Source: Plantago major
Taxonomy: Eukaryota; Streptophyta; Magnoliopsida; Lamiales; Plantaginaceae
Reading direction: 5' to 3'
NCBI GenBank assembly: GCA_026545765.1
Contig: CM048840.1
Coordinates: forward strand, 19,100,765-19,164,764
DNA length: 64,000 nt
Notes under the pieces: generated by a model
Told to the model about the DNA's origin: nothing
The model's database searches: none
The model's input: only the letters and a program-made list of their open reading frames with translations
Program-made: the position numbers and the translations under genes
Shown: one piece after another, positions 47,101 through 58,903 of the stretch
How the letters are laid out: each line of letters opens with the position of its first letter
How positions within the stretch are numbered: position 1 is the stretch's first letter

Positions 47101-50100
47101 TCTTAAAGGTTATCAATAATAGTAATAGAATATGACTCGAGTCGTTCGTCTAAATATGCATGTGTAACATGAATCCCATGTTTAAAGTTTATGGAAAACC
47201 TTATAGTTGATCTTACTTCTCTGTGGAGTCTAGAATACTTGAGGAAAAAACAAATGGTTATTGGTTAACAAAGGGGGCCCTGATAACTTCTTTACTGTGA
47301 ATTAAAGTCTACTTATATGAAGTAACTAAATTAGCCACCATTAAATATAGAAATCACCAATTTACTTGAAATAAAATAAGCGTCAATAATTCTATCTCCA
47401 TAAAATTTCGTCAATAATTTAAACGAGATTCTTTAGAATCACCCACACATCATGCTTAAAATTCTTTTTCATTAACGGATAACAAGCATCAGTAATTGCC
47501 AAGACTCTTTTGAAATCAATAATTCAACATATAAGACAAGCATCAGTTCTTGTTAAGACTCTTTTTTAAATCAACAAGCATCGGCATTATCCACAAGCAT
47601 ATCGATGAGCAGATATAACTCTTTTAACACGCATATCAACAAGCATCCAGCATCTCCGACAAACATATTGACAAGCATCGACATTATCTACAAGCATCAG
47701 CATCAGATTCTTGCCATGTATCAAAGAAATCCCACATGCATTTTATTATTTCTGCATACCATGGGTTTAAGGTGTTAGTGGTCCAATTACATCAGTTCTC
47801 TAAAGGTAATGTTGATTTTTTATAGTAATTTTACATTTAGGAATACTTGAGATATTACTTTTCTTTTTTCAACCAATCTTTTGTTAATCAAGCATCTTCT
47901 TGTTGTGTCAGGCAGCATCATGAATTAGGATAGTTTGGATTTAGGATTTTCGCAAGCATCATAGTTTTGTGCATAGCTTATACACAATCAAGCATCAATT
48001 TCTAGAATATAGCATCAATTACGCAATCATCGTGGATTAGTAAGTTTTTGTATCATAACGTAGCTTATACACAATAAAGCATCATATTTCCGAAAACAAG
48101 CATGAAGCATCGATGTGAAATAAAGTAACCACAGGATTTTATTAGATACTTATTAAAGGAGAAGTTAATTAAGTGGGGTATATTTGGTAAAATTTTCTTA
48201 TAATGAACTAAATCACTAATTGTAAGAAGTAAATTATTAATTAGTCTTTTTTTTCCTCAAAGAAAACAAAAACAAACATTTTTTTCCTCCTAGCATGACC
48301 TAGATTGACTAAAGTATACGTTTTGAGTTACAGAAAGAAGTTTTCAAACTTACGTCAGATCTTTAGAGTTAGGGATACCCATTGATTTACACCCTCCATT
48401 TTCCAATATCACAACAGCACAGTCTGTATATTTCTTCGCAACAGCTGTATGAAGAACAGATTCACCTTCATCATCAACTGCATTTGGATCAGCACCCGCC
48501 AACAGTAACTCCTATAGCCACTTGAAGATGAATTAGAAATTAGAAATAATAATAAATTATACACCCTCTGTCCTGTTGGATTGTATTAGTTTTCCATTTT
48601 CTTCCGTCCCATTGAATTGTATACTTTTATATGTTTAGCAAATTTTACCTCATATCTTTTTTAGTGAACCGCACCACTAAAACTAATACACATCCTACAA
48701 ACCATCCTAAAAACCAATCTAAAAGCAAACATATACAATTCAAAGGACAGAGAAAGTAACTCCCAAGTAAAACAGAAAGCATGTTGTGCCCTGTTTCAAG
48801 GAAATGGGGTATCATGTATCATGATTTACATTTCCAGACGTTTTCAATGTTTTGTCCACCCATGAAACTTTACAAAAGTGAAGAGACACACCCGCATGCA
48901 ATCTGGTTGCCCATGGTAGGCACAGACGTGAGCTATTGATGGACCGAGGCCTTCCCTTAGCCTGGAATTCACATTAGCATTGCCTTTAATGAGTGAGCGG
49001 ACACACTCAGGTGACCTGGCTGCCAAAGCAAAAACAAGAGGAGGATCACCATCTTTGTCAAGGACATCAGAATTTGCCTCCTCTATGTACTCCAGAATAG
49101 CTTCCACAACTTCAGCATTGGCCCATCTACAAGCTAGATGGAGAGCAGTTTGGCCTTCATCATTTGGTGCTTCGAGAAGAGAGCGTAGAAAGCTGAAGCC
49201 AAATTCTGAAGCAGTCTTTGCGAGCAACTCTCTGTGTAAACAAAGTAAAAAAAAGAGAAATGCAAATCGTTAAAAAGAAATGCGCATGTGACCAGAATAG
49301 AAGTTTCTAAAGACAATTGGGCTAACCGAACACCAGAGATATTGCCTTCATAGACAAGTTGGTGCAAATGGTCCGGATGTGGTTGCTGAACCTCCAACTC
49401 AACCAATGGCGAGGGATCCTTACTATTCATACCATGGTTTCCAGGTAAACCAGTACTGTCAGGATAGAGAACGAATATGTATGGAACTCAGTATGGAAGT
49501 CCACCAAGAATACATGATATATCAATTAATTAAATATTAAACATGATACCGTGCAAGTAACATGACACTAAAAAAGACATCCAATATAATTTGATTGAGT
49601 AATAGAGCTTAGATTCATAAAAGGACAAGATGAGCCTGCAAATTCCAGTTTAGAATATAAGGATATAAGCACTTGAGAGGGTATTAGTGGGAACTCGTTT
49701 GGACCTGCTTATGACATTTTACTGGCTTCTAATCCATTTTGTAGTGTTTGCATATAGAACTTGCAGCTACTGTTTGGGGTATTTTGAAAAGCATAATTAG
49801 CAGAAACTGAAGAAACAACTCCTTGGGCCCTATAGAAGCTATTAAAGGTGCATTTAAAAGCTACACGCCATTCGACATCAATATATTAACTCCTCGACTT
49901 ACAGGCCAGGGCTTGCTGGTGGGCTATTGAGGAGTTCTTGCAAGTGTTGAAGAAACAATGTCAACATTGATTGAAAAGATGGTCTTTTGCATGCCTTGAA
50001 CTGGAGGCAATCACCAATCATTTTCCACAATTCTGCAGGTATTCCAGCACCCACAAAACTTGTATATTGAGGAGGTTGTCGCTTGGCTTTGACAAGAGAT

Positions 50101-52187
50101 TGATATATTTCTTCAGCATTTAAGCCCTTCCATCTGCAGAAAATGAGCACTATTGATTTTAGCTTTGTTTTCATTTTCACTAAAGGCAAGCTAGGGAAAG
50201 AGACAGAACTGCAGAAATAATTACTGAAACAATTTCACATACGGGATACATCCAGTGCACATTTCTAGCAGGGTACAACCGAAGCTCCAGGAATCAGATT
50301 CAGGACATATAGCACCGGCATCGTCCCGGAAAAGATTCAGAGGTCTTTTCCCTGGTTCCCATGCCTCTGGGGCCATATAATTTATGCTCAGCATCATGCA
50401 GTCCATGCAAGGATTCATATTATAGGATTCACACTCTTTCCTAGCTTTCTGACAATCAGGATTTCTTAAAATTGCTGGAAGTCCATAATCAGAAACCATG
50501 GCATGACCTTTTTCGTCCAAGAGAATATTAGTTGGCTTAATACTCATACAAACAACACCAGCAGCATGAAGCTCTGCAACTCCACGGGCAATATCTGCCC
50601 CATATCTATATTCAAGGCAGTAATAGATCAAAACAAAGTCTTCAGCCACTTGGAGTATACATGATTTTGCAATGAGATAGATAAAAAGAAAAAAGAAAAA
50701 AAGAAAGGAAAAAAAAAGCACCACAGAGAAAACATAAGTGGTTAAACTCCAAAGAACAGGAATCCGGTTCCACTACACGAGTACAGCAACTACGTCACAG
50801 CTTATTTCAGAAATCACTATAAACAATCTCTTCCTAAAAGCACATGTTGCATTAACAATAAATAACAAATTCCTTTATTATTATTATTATTATTCTAAAG
50901 GGAACCTATTCTGAAATCATCCTACAGATAGTTTTCTTACATAACAAGCTGCTTTGCAATTAGTACTTAACATTCTATAGTTTGGTGCCCAGAGTAGAAT
51001 CAACACCAATTTTCTTAGTAAATATATTTCCCTTTTGTTAGCCATCCTGCATCCACTACACACGGCCAATATGATTTGAGCACTGTCATGTCACCAATAT
51101 GGTTTGCAACATAGTGGCGGATAATATATAAATATTCTCAGAATGGCAGATAATTTGAAGAGCAAAACAATGTTGAGTGTCCAAGTATATTATCTACCCA
51201 CTAAAGTCATATTCAATCACCAATACTAGCAGTGAAGCATCAGAAAACATAACTACAACACAACCTATCCATTTACACAACAAAAGCCAGAATGGCTAAA
51301 CACAACACATCGAACCTGAGGATCTGTTCGAGAGTAGGCCGTCCTCCACTCCGCTCCATCACAGTCTTAACAGATCCACAACACCTATCCATCACCAAAC
51401 CAACATTACCATCATCCATCCTCTTCACCCCATGGAAAGTACAAACATTCCGACACCACATCGACTTCCTACACAGCTCCTCCAACCTTCCCTCCATCCC
51501 AACCACATCCATCTCCTCCCTAACCACAAACTTCTTCACCACCACCTTATGCTTACACTTCCTCCCCACCGCCAATCCTGCCCACACCTCAACTCCACCA
51601 AACCAAGTCTTCTTCCCTTCCCCAATCCTCTCCACCATCTTGACCTCCTTATGCACCCCCAAATCAATCCTCTCACTCCCAAACCCCTCATCAACTCTCC
51701 TCCTCCTATTATTAACATAAACACAACCAGACTTGACATTCTCCCTACTATTAGTCCGGCTCCTAGTCCTATTACTCCTAAAACCCTCACTGACTCGTTT
51801 CCCCCAATTAAACCCTCGACCACCGTTACAATCAACATCATTCACATGACTAGCTCCTCTACCTCTATTACCATCACTATAACTCGGAAACGAATCCTCA
51901 TAATCCTCATCCTCCTCATCTTCATCATCGTCGTCGTCGTCATCGTCGTCGTCCTCTCGACTCTGCAGAAGGAGCAGAATAGCGTAATTTTTGCGGAGGG
52001 CGGAGACGGCGTTACCGACGATACAGACCTGGCGGCAACGAGGACAGGAGACGGAGGAGGAAGGCGATTGGTCGAGCATGTGAGAGAGGCAGACACGGCA
52101 GTAACTGTGGCCACATTGGAGGAGGAGAGGGCAACGATCCTCCTGGTTGTACTTGTCTCGACACACTAAGCAATACGCCATCTTCAT
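41198..52187 (-). CDS. KEG: KEEP ON GOING-type RING E3 ubiquitin ligase, 16 exons
   Basis: KEG is an E3 ligase of the trans-Golgi/early endosome that ubiquitinates abscisic-acid factors such as ABI5. Exons in coding order: 52187-51316, 50605-50243, 50133-49903, 49455-49327, 49231-48892, 48511-48354, 46392-46235, 46107-45986, 45883-45749, 45315-45191, 45050-44946, 44832-44587, 44021-43688, 43344-43156, 43075-42773, 42412-41198. They sum to 5025 nt (1674 residues; Arabidopsis has about 1625) with no internal stop. Domains: RING-HC near residues 6-50 (CLVCRDKYN, CGHSYCRVC, CPRC); an acidic tract near 80-100; a kinase-like domain to about 500, with VKK kept but HRD replaced by CMSIKPTN and DFG by DYG, as in the family; ankyrin repeats (TALHLACRWANAEVVEAILE, PLHVALAVGAKSCAELLLSA); then twelve HERC2-like repeats (GDWVRVKASVPSPKYGWED). 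Intron 10 has a GC donor (45190-45189); the others are GT-AG. The second Met (52181) is an alternative start. Confidence 0.95.
47485..48112. repeat. Cluster of AGCATC motifs in the longest KEG intron
   Basis: AGCATC occurs about 15 times in 630 bp, mostly as CAAGCATC, with irregular spacing. Longer words also recur: AAGACTCTTTT (47511, 47556) and TAGCTTATACACAAT followed by AAGCATCA (47975 and 48061). It is not a regular tandem array and is not coding. Confidence 0.75.
48563..48757. mobile_element. Stowaway-like MITE in KEG intron 5
   Basis: The ends CCCTCTGTCCTGTTGGATTG and CAATTCAAAGGACAGAG are inverted, with TA near both sides. GAATTGTATACTTTTATATG on the left pairs loosely with CATATACAATTC on the right. 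It is short and non-coding. Confidence 0.5.
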
Positions 52188-52933
52188 CTTTGCTGGTGTG
52201 ATTTGTTGATTGTGGGATTGATTGAAGGAGGCGAAACGTGAATTTTCTAGTGGGTGAGACTGAGGAAGAAGAAAGTGCCAGTGGTTGGAGTAAATTTGGA
52301 TGAATTGGAATTACAAGCTGTCATGGATTTCGCGGGTGTTAGTTGGGGGAGGTTCGTTGGCATACTGACTGTCTGTCATTCTCACATTTGAACGGGAAGA
52401 AAACCATCAATTTCTAAGGTCCCTGGCCCTCCTTCGCGTTCCGTTCCGTTCCGTTCGGTTCGGTCCAACTATTCTCTGGTTTGAATTTCGGTATTCATAA
52501 ATTTAGAATTCCAATTTTCCGGTCTAATTCATTTTGTTTTCATATTTTAATCCGATTTAGCTACAAAACACTTCTAATTTCCACACTTCCGACGGCAATA
52601 TTACAGATCGAATTTGTAATTTCTTTACTTACCAATCTTTTCTACATCAACACAACCCTCTCCAATTGATATAGAATACTACCTCATTTATTCCTCAGTA
52701 TGCCTACGGCTTTAAAAGTGTTATCTCTTCACAGTTCTTGGTCTTGATGTTATTTAGAGTTGATAGTGAACTGGTTAAATAGGTCGGTGGCTTGAGTTCA
52801 ATAGGAAAATGTATGACGTGACATCTCTTTTTATTCCAATCTACCGTACGACACTCTCATTGATTTTTTTTCCGGTCCGGCCAGAACATTTCAGGTCCGA
52901 TTCTCTGGGTTAGGATTTGTTCCAATTCTAACC

Positions 52934-53470
52934 TTTTTTTTTTTTTTTTTGGTAAACAAAGGCGTGAAGTCCTTAGACTAACTCAAAATCAAGAAAGGGT
53001 ACAACTTGGCTCGGAGGTACGTCCCAAAGAACCCGACCGGCCATATCTATGCTAGCTAGCTTAGCAAGTTTGTCCGCAACTAAATTACATCGTCTACTTA
53101 TCCAAGTAAAGCTCGTAGTCCAGGGCATATGTAAAAGCCTCTTGCACTCTACTACCAGGCCTTCCAAATCAGGATCCTCAACTTTGTGCGCTTTCTTCAG
53201 TAAGCAATTTGTATGCTTCCATTGAATCTGTTTCCACATCAATATATTGGTATCTCCTCTCCCATGCTTCTTCAAGTCCCATTTGAATTGCTGACAGTTC
53301 CATGGCTGTAACAGAGAGAGCAGGCATTCGAGCGGCAAATCCCCACTGCTAACTCTCATTTTCATCATGTAATACGCCTCCAACACCCCCCGCGATTTTC
53401 ATGTGCAAATATACTACCATCCAGATTCAGTTTTACCCATCCCGAGTCCGGTTTCCTCCATTTCTCAGAT
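52934..53470 (-). pseudogene. RNase H-like 3' end of a LINE, with poly(A)
   Basis: On the minus strand the order is GWVKLNLDGSIFAHENRGG, then GGVLHDENES, then AMELSAIQMGLEEAWERRYQ and YIDVETDSMEAY, then RCNLVADKLAKLASIDMAGR. This is the RVT_3-type RNase H found at the end of plant LINEs, with catalytic D positions recognisable. At least two frameshifts separate the blocks. A 17-A tail follows (52950-52934 on the plus strand as T). The 5' part of the element is missing. No target duplication was identified. Confidence 0.7.
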
Positions 53471-53479
53471 GGCGTATTC

Positions 53480-53577
53480 TTCCCTATTTTATCTTTTCTT
53501 TATAATTGTATAATTACAGATAGGCCCAAAAGTCAATTTTTTTCCCTATTTTATCTTTTCTTTATAATTGTATAATT
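53480..53577. repeat. 36-bp direct repeat, two copies
   Basis: TTCCCTATTTTATCTTTTCT and 16 more bases occur at 53480 and again about 62 bases later (53542). It lies at the boundary between the LINE remnant and the foldback element. Confidence 0.8.
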
Positions 53578-53874
53578 CATTAATTAACCCTTATTGCAAA
53601 ATAAACCCCAAAACGTTTCTAACTCTCACAGATAAACCCTAAAATTTTCGTTTCTTCAAATCTAAATACCCACCATGCATCTTCAACCTTCTTCCACCAC
53701 CTCCAACCACCATCTTCCACCACCTCCAATCTTGGTCAACTTCCTCCTCCATCTTCTTCTTCCTCCCTCCTTTTCTTCCTACTTAAAAAAAGCTCTGATC
53801 GGAACTCTAAGCCTCTAACACACAGCTCCGGGGAGGAGCTTTTACAGTTCCTCCACTACAAAAAAACTGGTTTG

Positions 53875-54190
53875 TAGCGACGGATAGATCCGTCGCTACA
53901 GACCAGCGATCCGTCGTCCCAGCTCTAGCGACGGATGGGGCGACGGATAATAATTCCGTCGCCCCGCTGGAGCTGTAGCGACGGATAGATAATCCGTCGC
54001 CCAATTTGCGACGGATTGGACGACGGATTATCTAATTTGACTTTTTTTATTTTTTTTTAATTCAGTAATTGGCGACGGATAGATTCTATTCGTCGCTATA
54101 GTGGGCAACGGATAGAATCTATCCGTTGCTAAATGAATTATTGGAATTAGTGACGGAATTTAAAATTCCGTCACTAATTCCGTCACTAAA
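53875..54190. repeat. CACTA subterminal repeats, left side
   Basis: More than ten copies of GCGACGGAT, or its complement ATCCGTCGC, lie in both orientations, several forming small palindromes (TAGCGACGGATAGATCCGTC). Confidence 0.9.
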
Positions 54191-54583
54191 TATTTCTTTT
54201 GTTAAATTTTTTTTATTATATTAATCCATGTTTTTCGTATTTCACCTATTTAATCAATATAATGCGATAATAAATCAAGAATACGGAAAATGTTTCAATA
54301 AATGATAAATCATTCATAAGTTAACAAATCGAAGATCCAAATAAGTCATAATTATCCGAACAAGTGTAAATATAATATATCCGAACGTACATACTCTAAA
54401 GTCAAATAAACATAACTAGCTACCAGAGGGGGGTGGGTGTTGGCCGAACTGGGACATGAAAGCCTCCATCTGTAACCGAAGACGCTTGTTCTCCTCCCTT
54501 CGTTCTCTGTCGCGCCATCCATCTCTTCATGGCGTCTGCAACATGTTAAAACTCTGCGATCGCACCATCTCCGAGACCTGGGC

Positions 54584-56194
54584 CTATGTGAAAACCTGAT
54601 GTCTAGACTGCTGGGATGATGATGAGGAGTAGTTAGGACTAGCCCAGCTCAAACCGAGGCTCCCGAGTCCATATATTCGTCCTTTGCTGTCCGGTTTGTT
54701 CACTTCTAAGAAGATTTTGTCAACTTGTTCAGTTGACAGCACCTCACCCGTCTCTTTCTCCTGCCTCACTACCTGAGCATCAACCTCAGCCTGAAATCGT
54801 AAATAGCATATATCATGATCAGTTACTGTTTTTCAAAAATAACTTGTAGTAGTGTACAAATATATATGAACTTTAACCAACATAAACATACATGATAGAC
54901 TCGTACGAGTCAGTCCACATCCCGTCCTTCAGCTTGGCCTTTTTGAAGATGTCATACTTGGATTTCACCTCCCCCTCTGACATCTGAACAACATATATAG
55001 TCAACCATTTATCATCTCACAAGTAATAGAGCAGGGACATAATACATGAAAAAAACATATATATATATATATACTTACCGATTATAATAATCAGTGACAG
55101 TAGATCGCCTCCCAAGGTGGTGAACGGCCTTTCCTGCTGCCTCAGACTGAGACGCCCGGTTCTGTTTGTTGATGTAGGCATTATTCTCAACATCAGTTCG
55201 AGCCCAGTAGGCATCCCAAAGGGCCCACTCCTCTGCATCAACCTGTGGAGGCATTGGGCCTTTCCGATCCCGAATGCATTTCCAAGTATGGACCATATCC
55301 CTGTATAATTTAGACCCCACGGTCTTGTAAACACGCCGTATCTGGGGGATCAATCTGCTGGGAATGAAGTACTCCTTCTACATTCCCAATTTCATACAAC
55401 ATCCAAAGTCAATATATATAATGTCACCATGTTACATGAATTTAAAATGATACAATAACATAACATAAATGGTGACTAACATATCACCCAAACAAAGTGG
55501 CTAACATACCACTCACATATAGTGGCTAACATACCACTCACATTGTCCTAAATTTTACTAACACAATGGTGACTAACATATCACCTAAATAAAGTGGCTA
55601 ACATACCACTCACATACAGTGGCTAACCTACCACTCATATTAAAACAACGATTATAATAACAAATAAAGGAATGTCATATTTTAACTTACCCGCAGCTCA
55701 TCAAAGTACTCGGCCCTCATGCGATCCGAAATGTGAGACCAACACTCACCACCCTTCCCCGGTGGCTCTCTCCTACTCCGAATGATGTCCCCGAGTTTAT
55801 TATGGACCTCCCGGGACCATAAACTGTTGTCAATGTATAAGATACAAGAAACAAATATTAATTACTTTAGTACAAATCATAAGTTATGTTTTACATATTT
55901 AAGAAGAATGTATAATACTTACTTGGCAAGACCCAAAGGAAAAATCACCGGCAACCCGTCCCACATAACGTTGGGATGTTGTGCATCCCACTCGAGGTAG
56001 GGACAATCATCCTCCTCCTCTTGTATGCAGGTTGATGGTAGAGCACCTTTGCTAGAACTCTTTGGTGGGGTCTCGAGAATCAGACTGCTCGACTACAGAG
56101 CCCTCACCCCCTCGACCTGTCCCCCCGGGACTATCATGCGGCTGGCTATGTGGGGGGGGGGGGGGCGATAGGTGCGTGGTCTCTGTCGCGGCAT
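54584..56194 (-). pseudogene. CACTA second transposase gene (Ptta/En/Spm type, Transposase_24)
   Basis: Exon-like blocks on the minus strand are 56194-about 55920 (MPRQRPRTYRPPPP, later CPYLEWDAQHPNVMWDGLPV), 55823-55691 (SREVHNKLGDIIRSRREPPG), 55377-55079 (LYRDMVHTWKCIRDRKGPMP, then WALWDAYWARTDVENNAYIN), 54983-about 54890 (MSEGEVKSKYDIFKKAKLKD) and about 54793-54584 (AEVDAQVVRQEKETGEVLST, to a stop). This order and the WALWD..R...N..INKQNR block match the plant transposase family found as the second CACTA gene. An in-frame TAG at 56093-56095 interrupts exon 1. A run of 14 G at 56152-56165 is a likely slippage site. Confidence 0.75.
55471..55637. repeat. Tandem 96-bp repeat built of small palindromes, CACTA intron
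   Basis: A unit starting GGTGACTAACATATCACC at 55471 recurs at 55567. Each unit contains AGTGGCTAACATACCACT palindromes spaced about 28 bases apart. The sequence lies between the second and third exon-like blocks of the second transposase gene. Confidence 0.85.
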
Positions 56195-56365
56195 CTGCAA
56201 AAACATGTAACAAATACAATAAAATGTGTTAGTACGAGTTATAATACATAACAAATTATAATAACACATGTAACCATTTTTCATGCAGAACATAAATACT
56301 CAAGTGTTATCAACTACTAACTAGTTATAATACACATAATATACCGTTATCGCCATCCTCTAAGT

Positions 56366-58630
56366 CTACATATTGGTCCTCGTGCAGATCCAGCTCGGTG
56401 GAAAGATACGCTCGAGCTTGCATAGAATCAATGGTATGTTCTTTTCAAGATTTTCCAACACTTTGTCATGAACCACCCTTGTGCCTAAATTTTTGAAAAA
56501 TAAGCTCAACTCGGTGATAGCAGTCCATACATGTTTAGGTAGCAGCTCTTGAAATGCTACCGGGATAAGCCTCTCCATGAACACATGACAGTCGTGGCTC
56601 TTCATCCCAAAAACCTTTGTCTTCTTCAAATCCACACACTTCTCTAAATTTGAGGCGTAATTTTCTAGGAAACTCAATGCCCTCACCCAATCAAACAGAA
56701 TTGATCTAGATGCATTGTCAATTGTGTAGCACGCTTTCGGCCACTTACCTTTCTCATCCTTCTTTGTCAACTCAGGCCTTTTACACCACGTATCCAACTC
56801 GGCTCTAGACTTCGCATGGTCCTTTGTTTTTCCCTCAATGTTGCAAAGTGTATTGAATAAGTTCCCGAACACGTTCTTCTCAATGTGCATGAAATCTAAG
56901 TTGTGACGGATAAGAAGACTGCTCCAATAAGGCAAGTCCCAGAAGATGCTTCTCTTCTTCCAACCACATTTTTTACCAATTTTCTCGTTATGCTTCATCC
57001 ACCCAAGTTCAGTCACCTTCATAAGACCCAACCTATCAATCTCCGCAAGAATTTGTGCACCAATAAGTCGTCTCGGGGCTTTTTTCTTTACGACTTTATT
57101 TTTCAAGAATTGATCCTTGTTCTTCCTGAACGAATGGTCACTTTCTAGCAACCTACGATGACAATCAAACCAACAAAATTTTCCACTACCCTTCAGTTTA
57201 AATACATCAATATCCTCCAAGCAATGTGGACATGCATATTTCCCTGCGGTTTTCCTTCCAGATAGCATGGAGTACGCAGGGAAGTCACTCACGGTCCAAA
57301 GAAGAGCTGCTCTCAAGGTGAAGTTCTTTTTGGTCGACACATCATATGCAGGGATACCATCTGTCCACAACTCAATCAGCTCCTTGATTAGGGGTTGCAA
57401 GAAAACATCCAACGTCAGTCCAAGATCTTTCGGCCAAGGCACCAACGCAGTCAGAAACATGATTGGCTCCTTCATGCACTTACCGGGGGGAAGGTTGTAC
57501 GGTGTGAGCATAACTGGCCAACAAGAGTATTTTCGGTCACTTCCAAACGGGTTAAAACCATCCGTACAAAGTCCCAATCGTACATTTCTAGATTCGGCTG
57601 CAAACTCTGGATATGTCTTGTCAAACGATTTCCATGCGGGTGAGTCTGTTGGATGGTCCATTTTACCATCTTCTGCATTATCCGAGATTACTCGCTCCTT
57701 GTGCCACCGCATTTTATCCGCAGAATCACTTGAAGCATACAATCTCTTCAAACGGGGTGCTAGAGGGAAGTACCACATTTTCTTATGTGGGAGATTTTTC
57801 TTCTGTCGTTTCCTTGAAGCCCCCTCCTTGTAACGCTTGTACCGTTCCTTACCACAGAACTTGCATTGTATTAGATCTGCATCCTCCTCCCAATAGATCA
57901 TGCACATTTTCGGACAACAGTCTATGGTTACCACATGCAACCCCAAACCCCGCATCTTTTTCTTCGCTTGGTAAAAGTTGGTGGGAACTAGGTTTTCTTC
58001 AGGACAAAGGGCCGACATTACGTCAACCCATTCATTGAAGCTCGTTTCAGATTGCTGGCCATTAGCCTTACAACTCATTAGCCGAGCCAACAAAGACAAC
58101 TCAGTGAGCTTACACCCCGGATAAACCGGCTTCCTTGATGATTCTAACAAGTCAAAGAACACCTGATCCTCGGAATTCGGTGGTTCCTCCACATCCACCT
58201 CGGTTTCAGTGTTACTTGTGTCCATGAACTCTGCCCCTGCAGCATCATACACCATTTGTTCGACTCGAGCTCGAATAGCATCGCCTTTAGATGTACTTTG
58301 TTCCCCGACTTGTTCATTTTTTCTCTTCCTTCCACGATGTCTGTATTGGTCATATGTATTGGACGGTCCTGCTTCCTCACCATGATGATTCCATACCTGA
58401 TACGCAGGCAGGAATCCATTTTTCCTCAAGTGCTGGACTACCGCTGTAGGAGTCAGGTATTGCTTGTTTCTGCACTTTTTCATTGTACAAGGGTACTTTA
58501 TCAACCCATCCTTTACAGAAGCAGGATTTGAGATTGCAAATGCAATGAAACCTTCAACCCCTTTTAGAAAACTCGATTGAACTATGCCATTTAGAGTACG
58601 ACAATACATCCATGAACGATCGGTATTCAT
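56366..58630 (-). CDS. CACTA TNP2-type transposase, C-terminally truncated
   Basis: An uninterrupted 754-residue frame starts at ATG 58630. Residues 1-85 are the transposase-associated domain (MNTDRSWMYCRTLNGIVQSS, CRNKQYLTPTAVVQHLRKNG). Residues 230-270 carry a CxxC zinc-like block (MIYWEEDADLIQCKFCGKER). Residues 350-560 are the Transposase_21 core (RLGLCTDGFNPFGSDRKYSC, WPVMLTPYNLPPGKCMKEPI, TVSDFPAYSMLSGRKTAGKY, CPHCLED). The DUF4218 domain starts (LPKHVWTAITELSLFFKNLG) but ends abruptly after LERIFPPS. The family normally runs several hundred residues further. The sequence just beyond reads, in another frame, as an acidic stretch (LHEDQYVDLEDGDN), so an internal deletion probably joined this gene to the next. 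Catalysis may be lost. Confidence 0.85.
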   Translation of the reverse strand: MNTDRSWMYCRTLNGIVQSSFLKGVEGFIAFAISNPASVKDGLIKYPCTMKKCRNKQYLTPTAVVQHLRKNGFLPAYQVWNHHGEEAGPSNTYDQYRHRGRKRKNEQVGEQSTSKGDAIRARVEQMVYDAAGAEFMDTSNTETEVDVEEPPNSEDQVFFDLLESSRKPVYPGCKLTELSLLARLMSCKANGQQSETSFNEWVDVMSALCPEENLVPTNFYQAKKKMRGLGLHVVTIDCCPKMCMIYWEEDADLIQCKFCGKERYKRYKEGASRKRQKKNLPHKKMWYFPLAPRLKRLYASSDSADKMRWHKERVISDNAEDGKMDHPTDSPAWKSFDKTYPEFAAESRNVRLGLCTDGFNPFGSDRKYSCWPVMLTPYNLPPGKCMKEPIMFLTALVPWPKDLGLTLDVFLQPLIKELIELWTDGIPAYDVSTKKNFTLRAALLWTVSDFPAYSMLSGRKTAGKYACPHCLEDIDVFKLKGSGKFCWFDCHRRLLESDHSFRKNKDQFLKNKVVKKKAPRRLIGAQILAEIDRLGLMKVTELGWMKHNEKIGKKCGWKKRSIFWDLPYWSSLLIRHNLDFMHIEKNVFGNLFNTLCNIEGKTKDHAKSRAELDTWCKRPELTKKDEKGKWPKACYTIDNASRSILFDWVRALSFLENYASNLEKCVDLKKTKVFGMKSHDCHVFMERLIPVAFQELLPKHVWTAITELSLFFKNLGTRVVHDKVLENLEKNIPLILCKLERIFPPSWICTRTNM

Positions 58631-58903
58631 TGAATAATTAGATAATAACCTGACACATTTGAATTCATTAGATCGAGGTCTATCATTTACGATAATAAAT
58701 CAATTTCACAATCATTCAATAAATTGCTACATAATATAAGTTATATTAGCTTCAATCAAATGTTACGTCATTACATAATATAAGTTACATTAGCTTCAAT
58801 TTTACCATAATGTTTGGTTTCATATATCAACTAATGATTACTAGTTATACAAGCCTAAAGACAAAACGGAAAAAACTCATCATTCTCTTGCAGCCCCCTC
58901 CTC

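Noticed and set aside
47485..48112. CRISPR-like array
   Set aside because: The repeats are 6-8 bp with irregular spacing inside a plant intron. CRISPR arrays do not occur in plant nuclear genomes.
51432..52169. A 245-residue plus-strand frame, and smaller ones, opposite KEG exon 1
   Set aside because: Antisense of the KEG RING/kinase exon. The low-complexity composition comes from the Asp codon repeat and matches no family.
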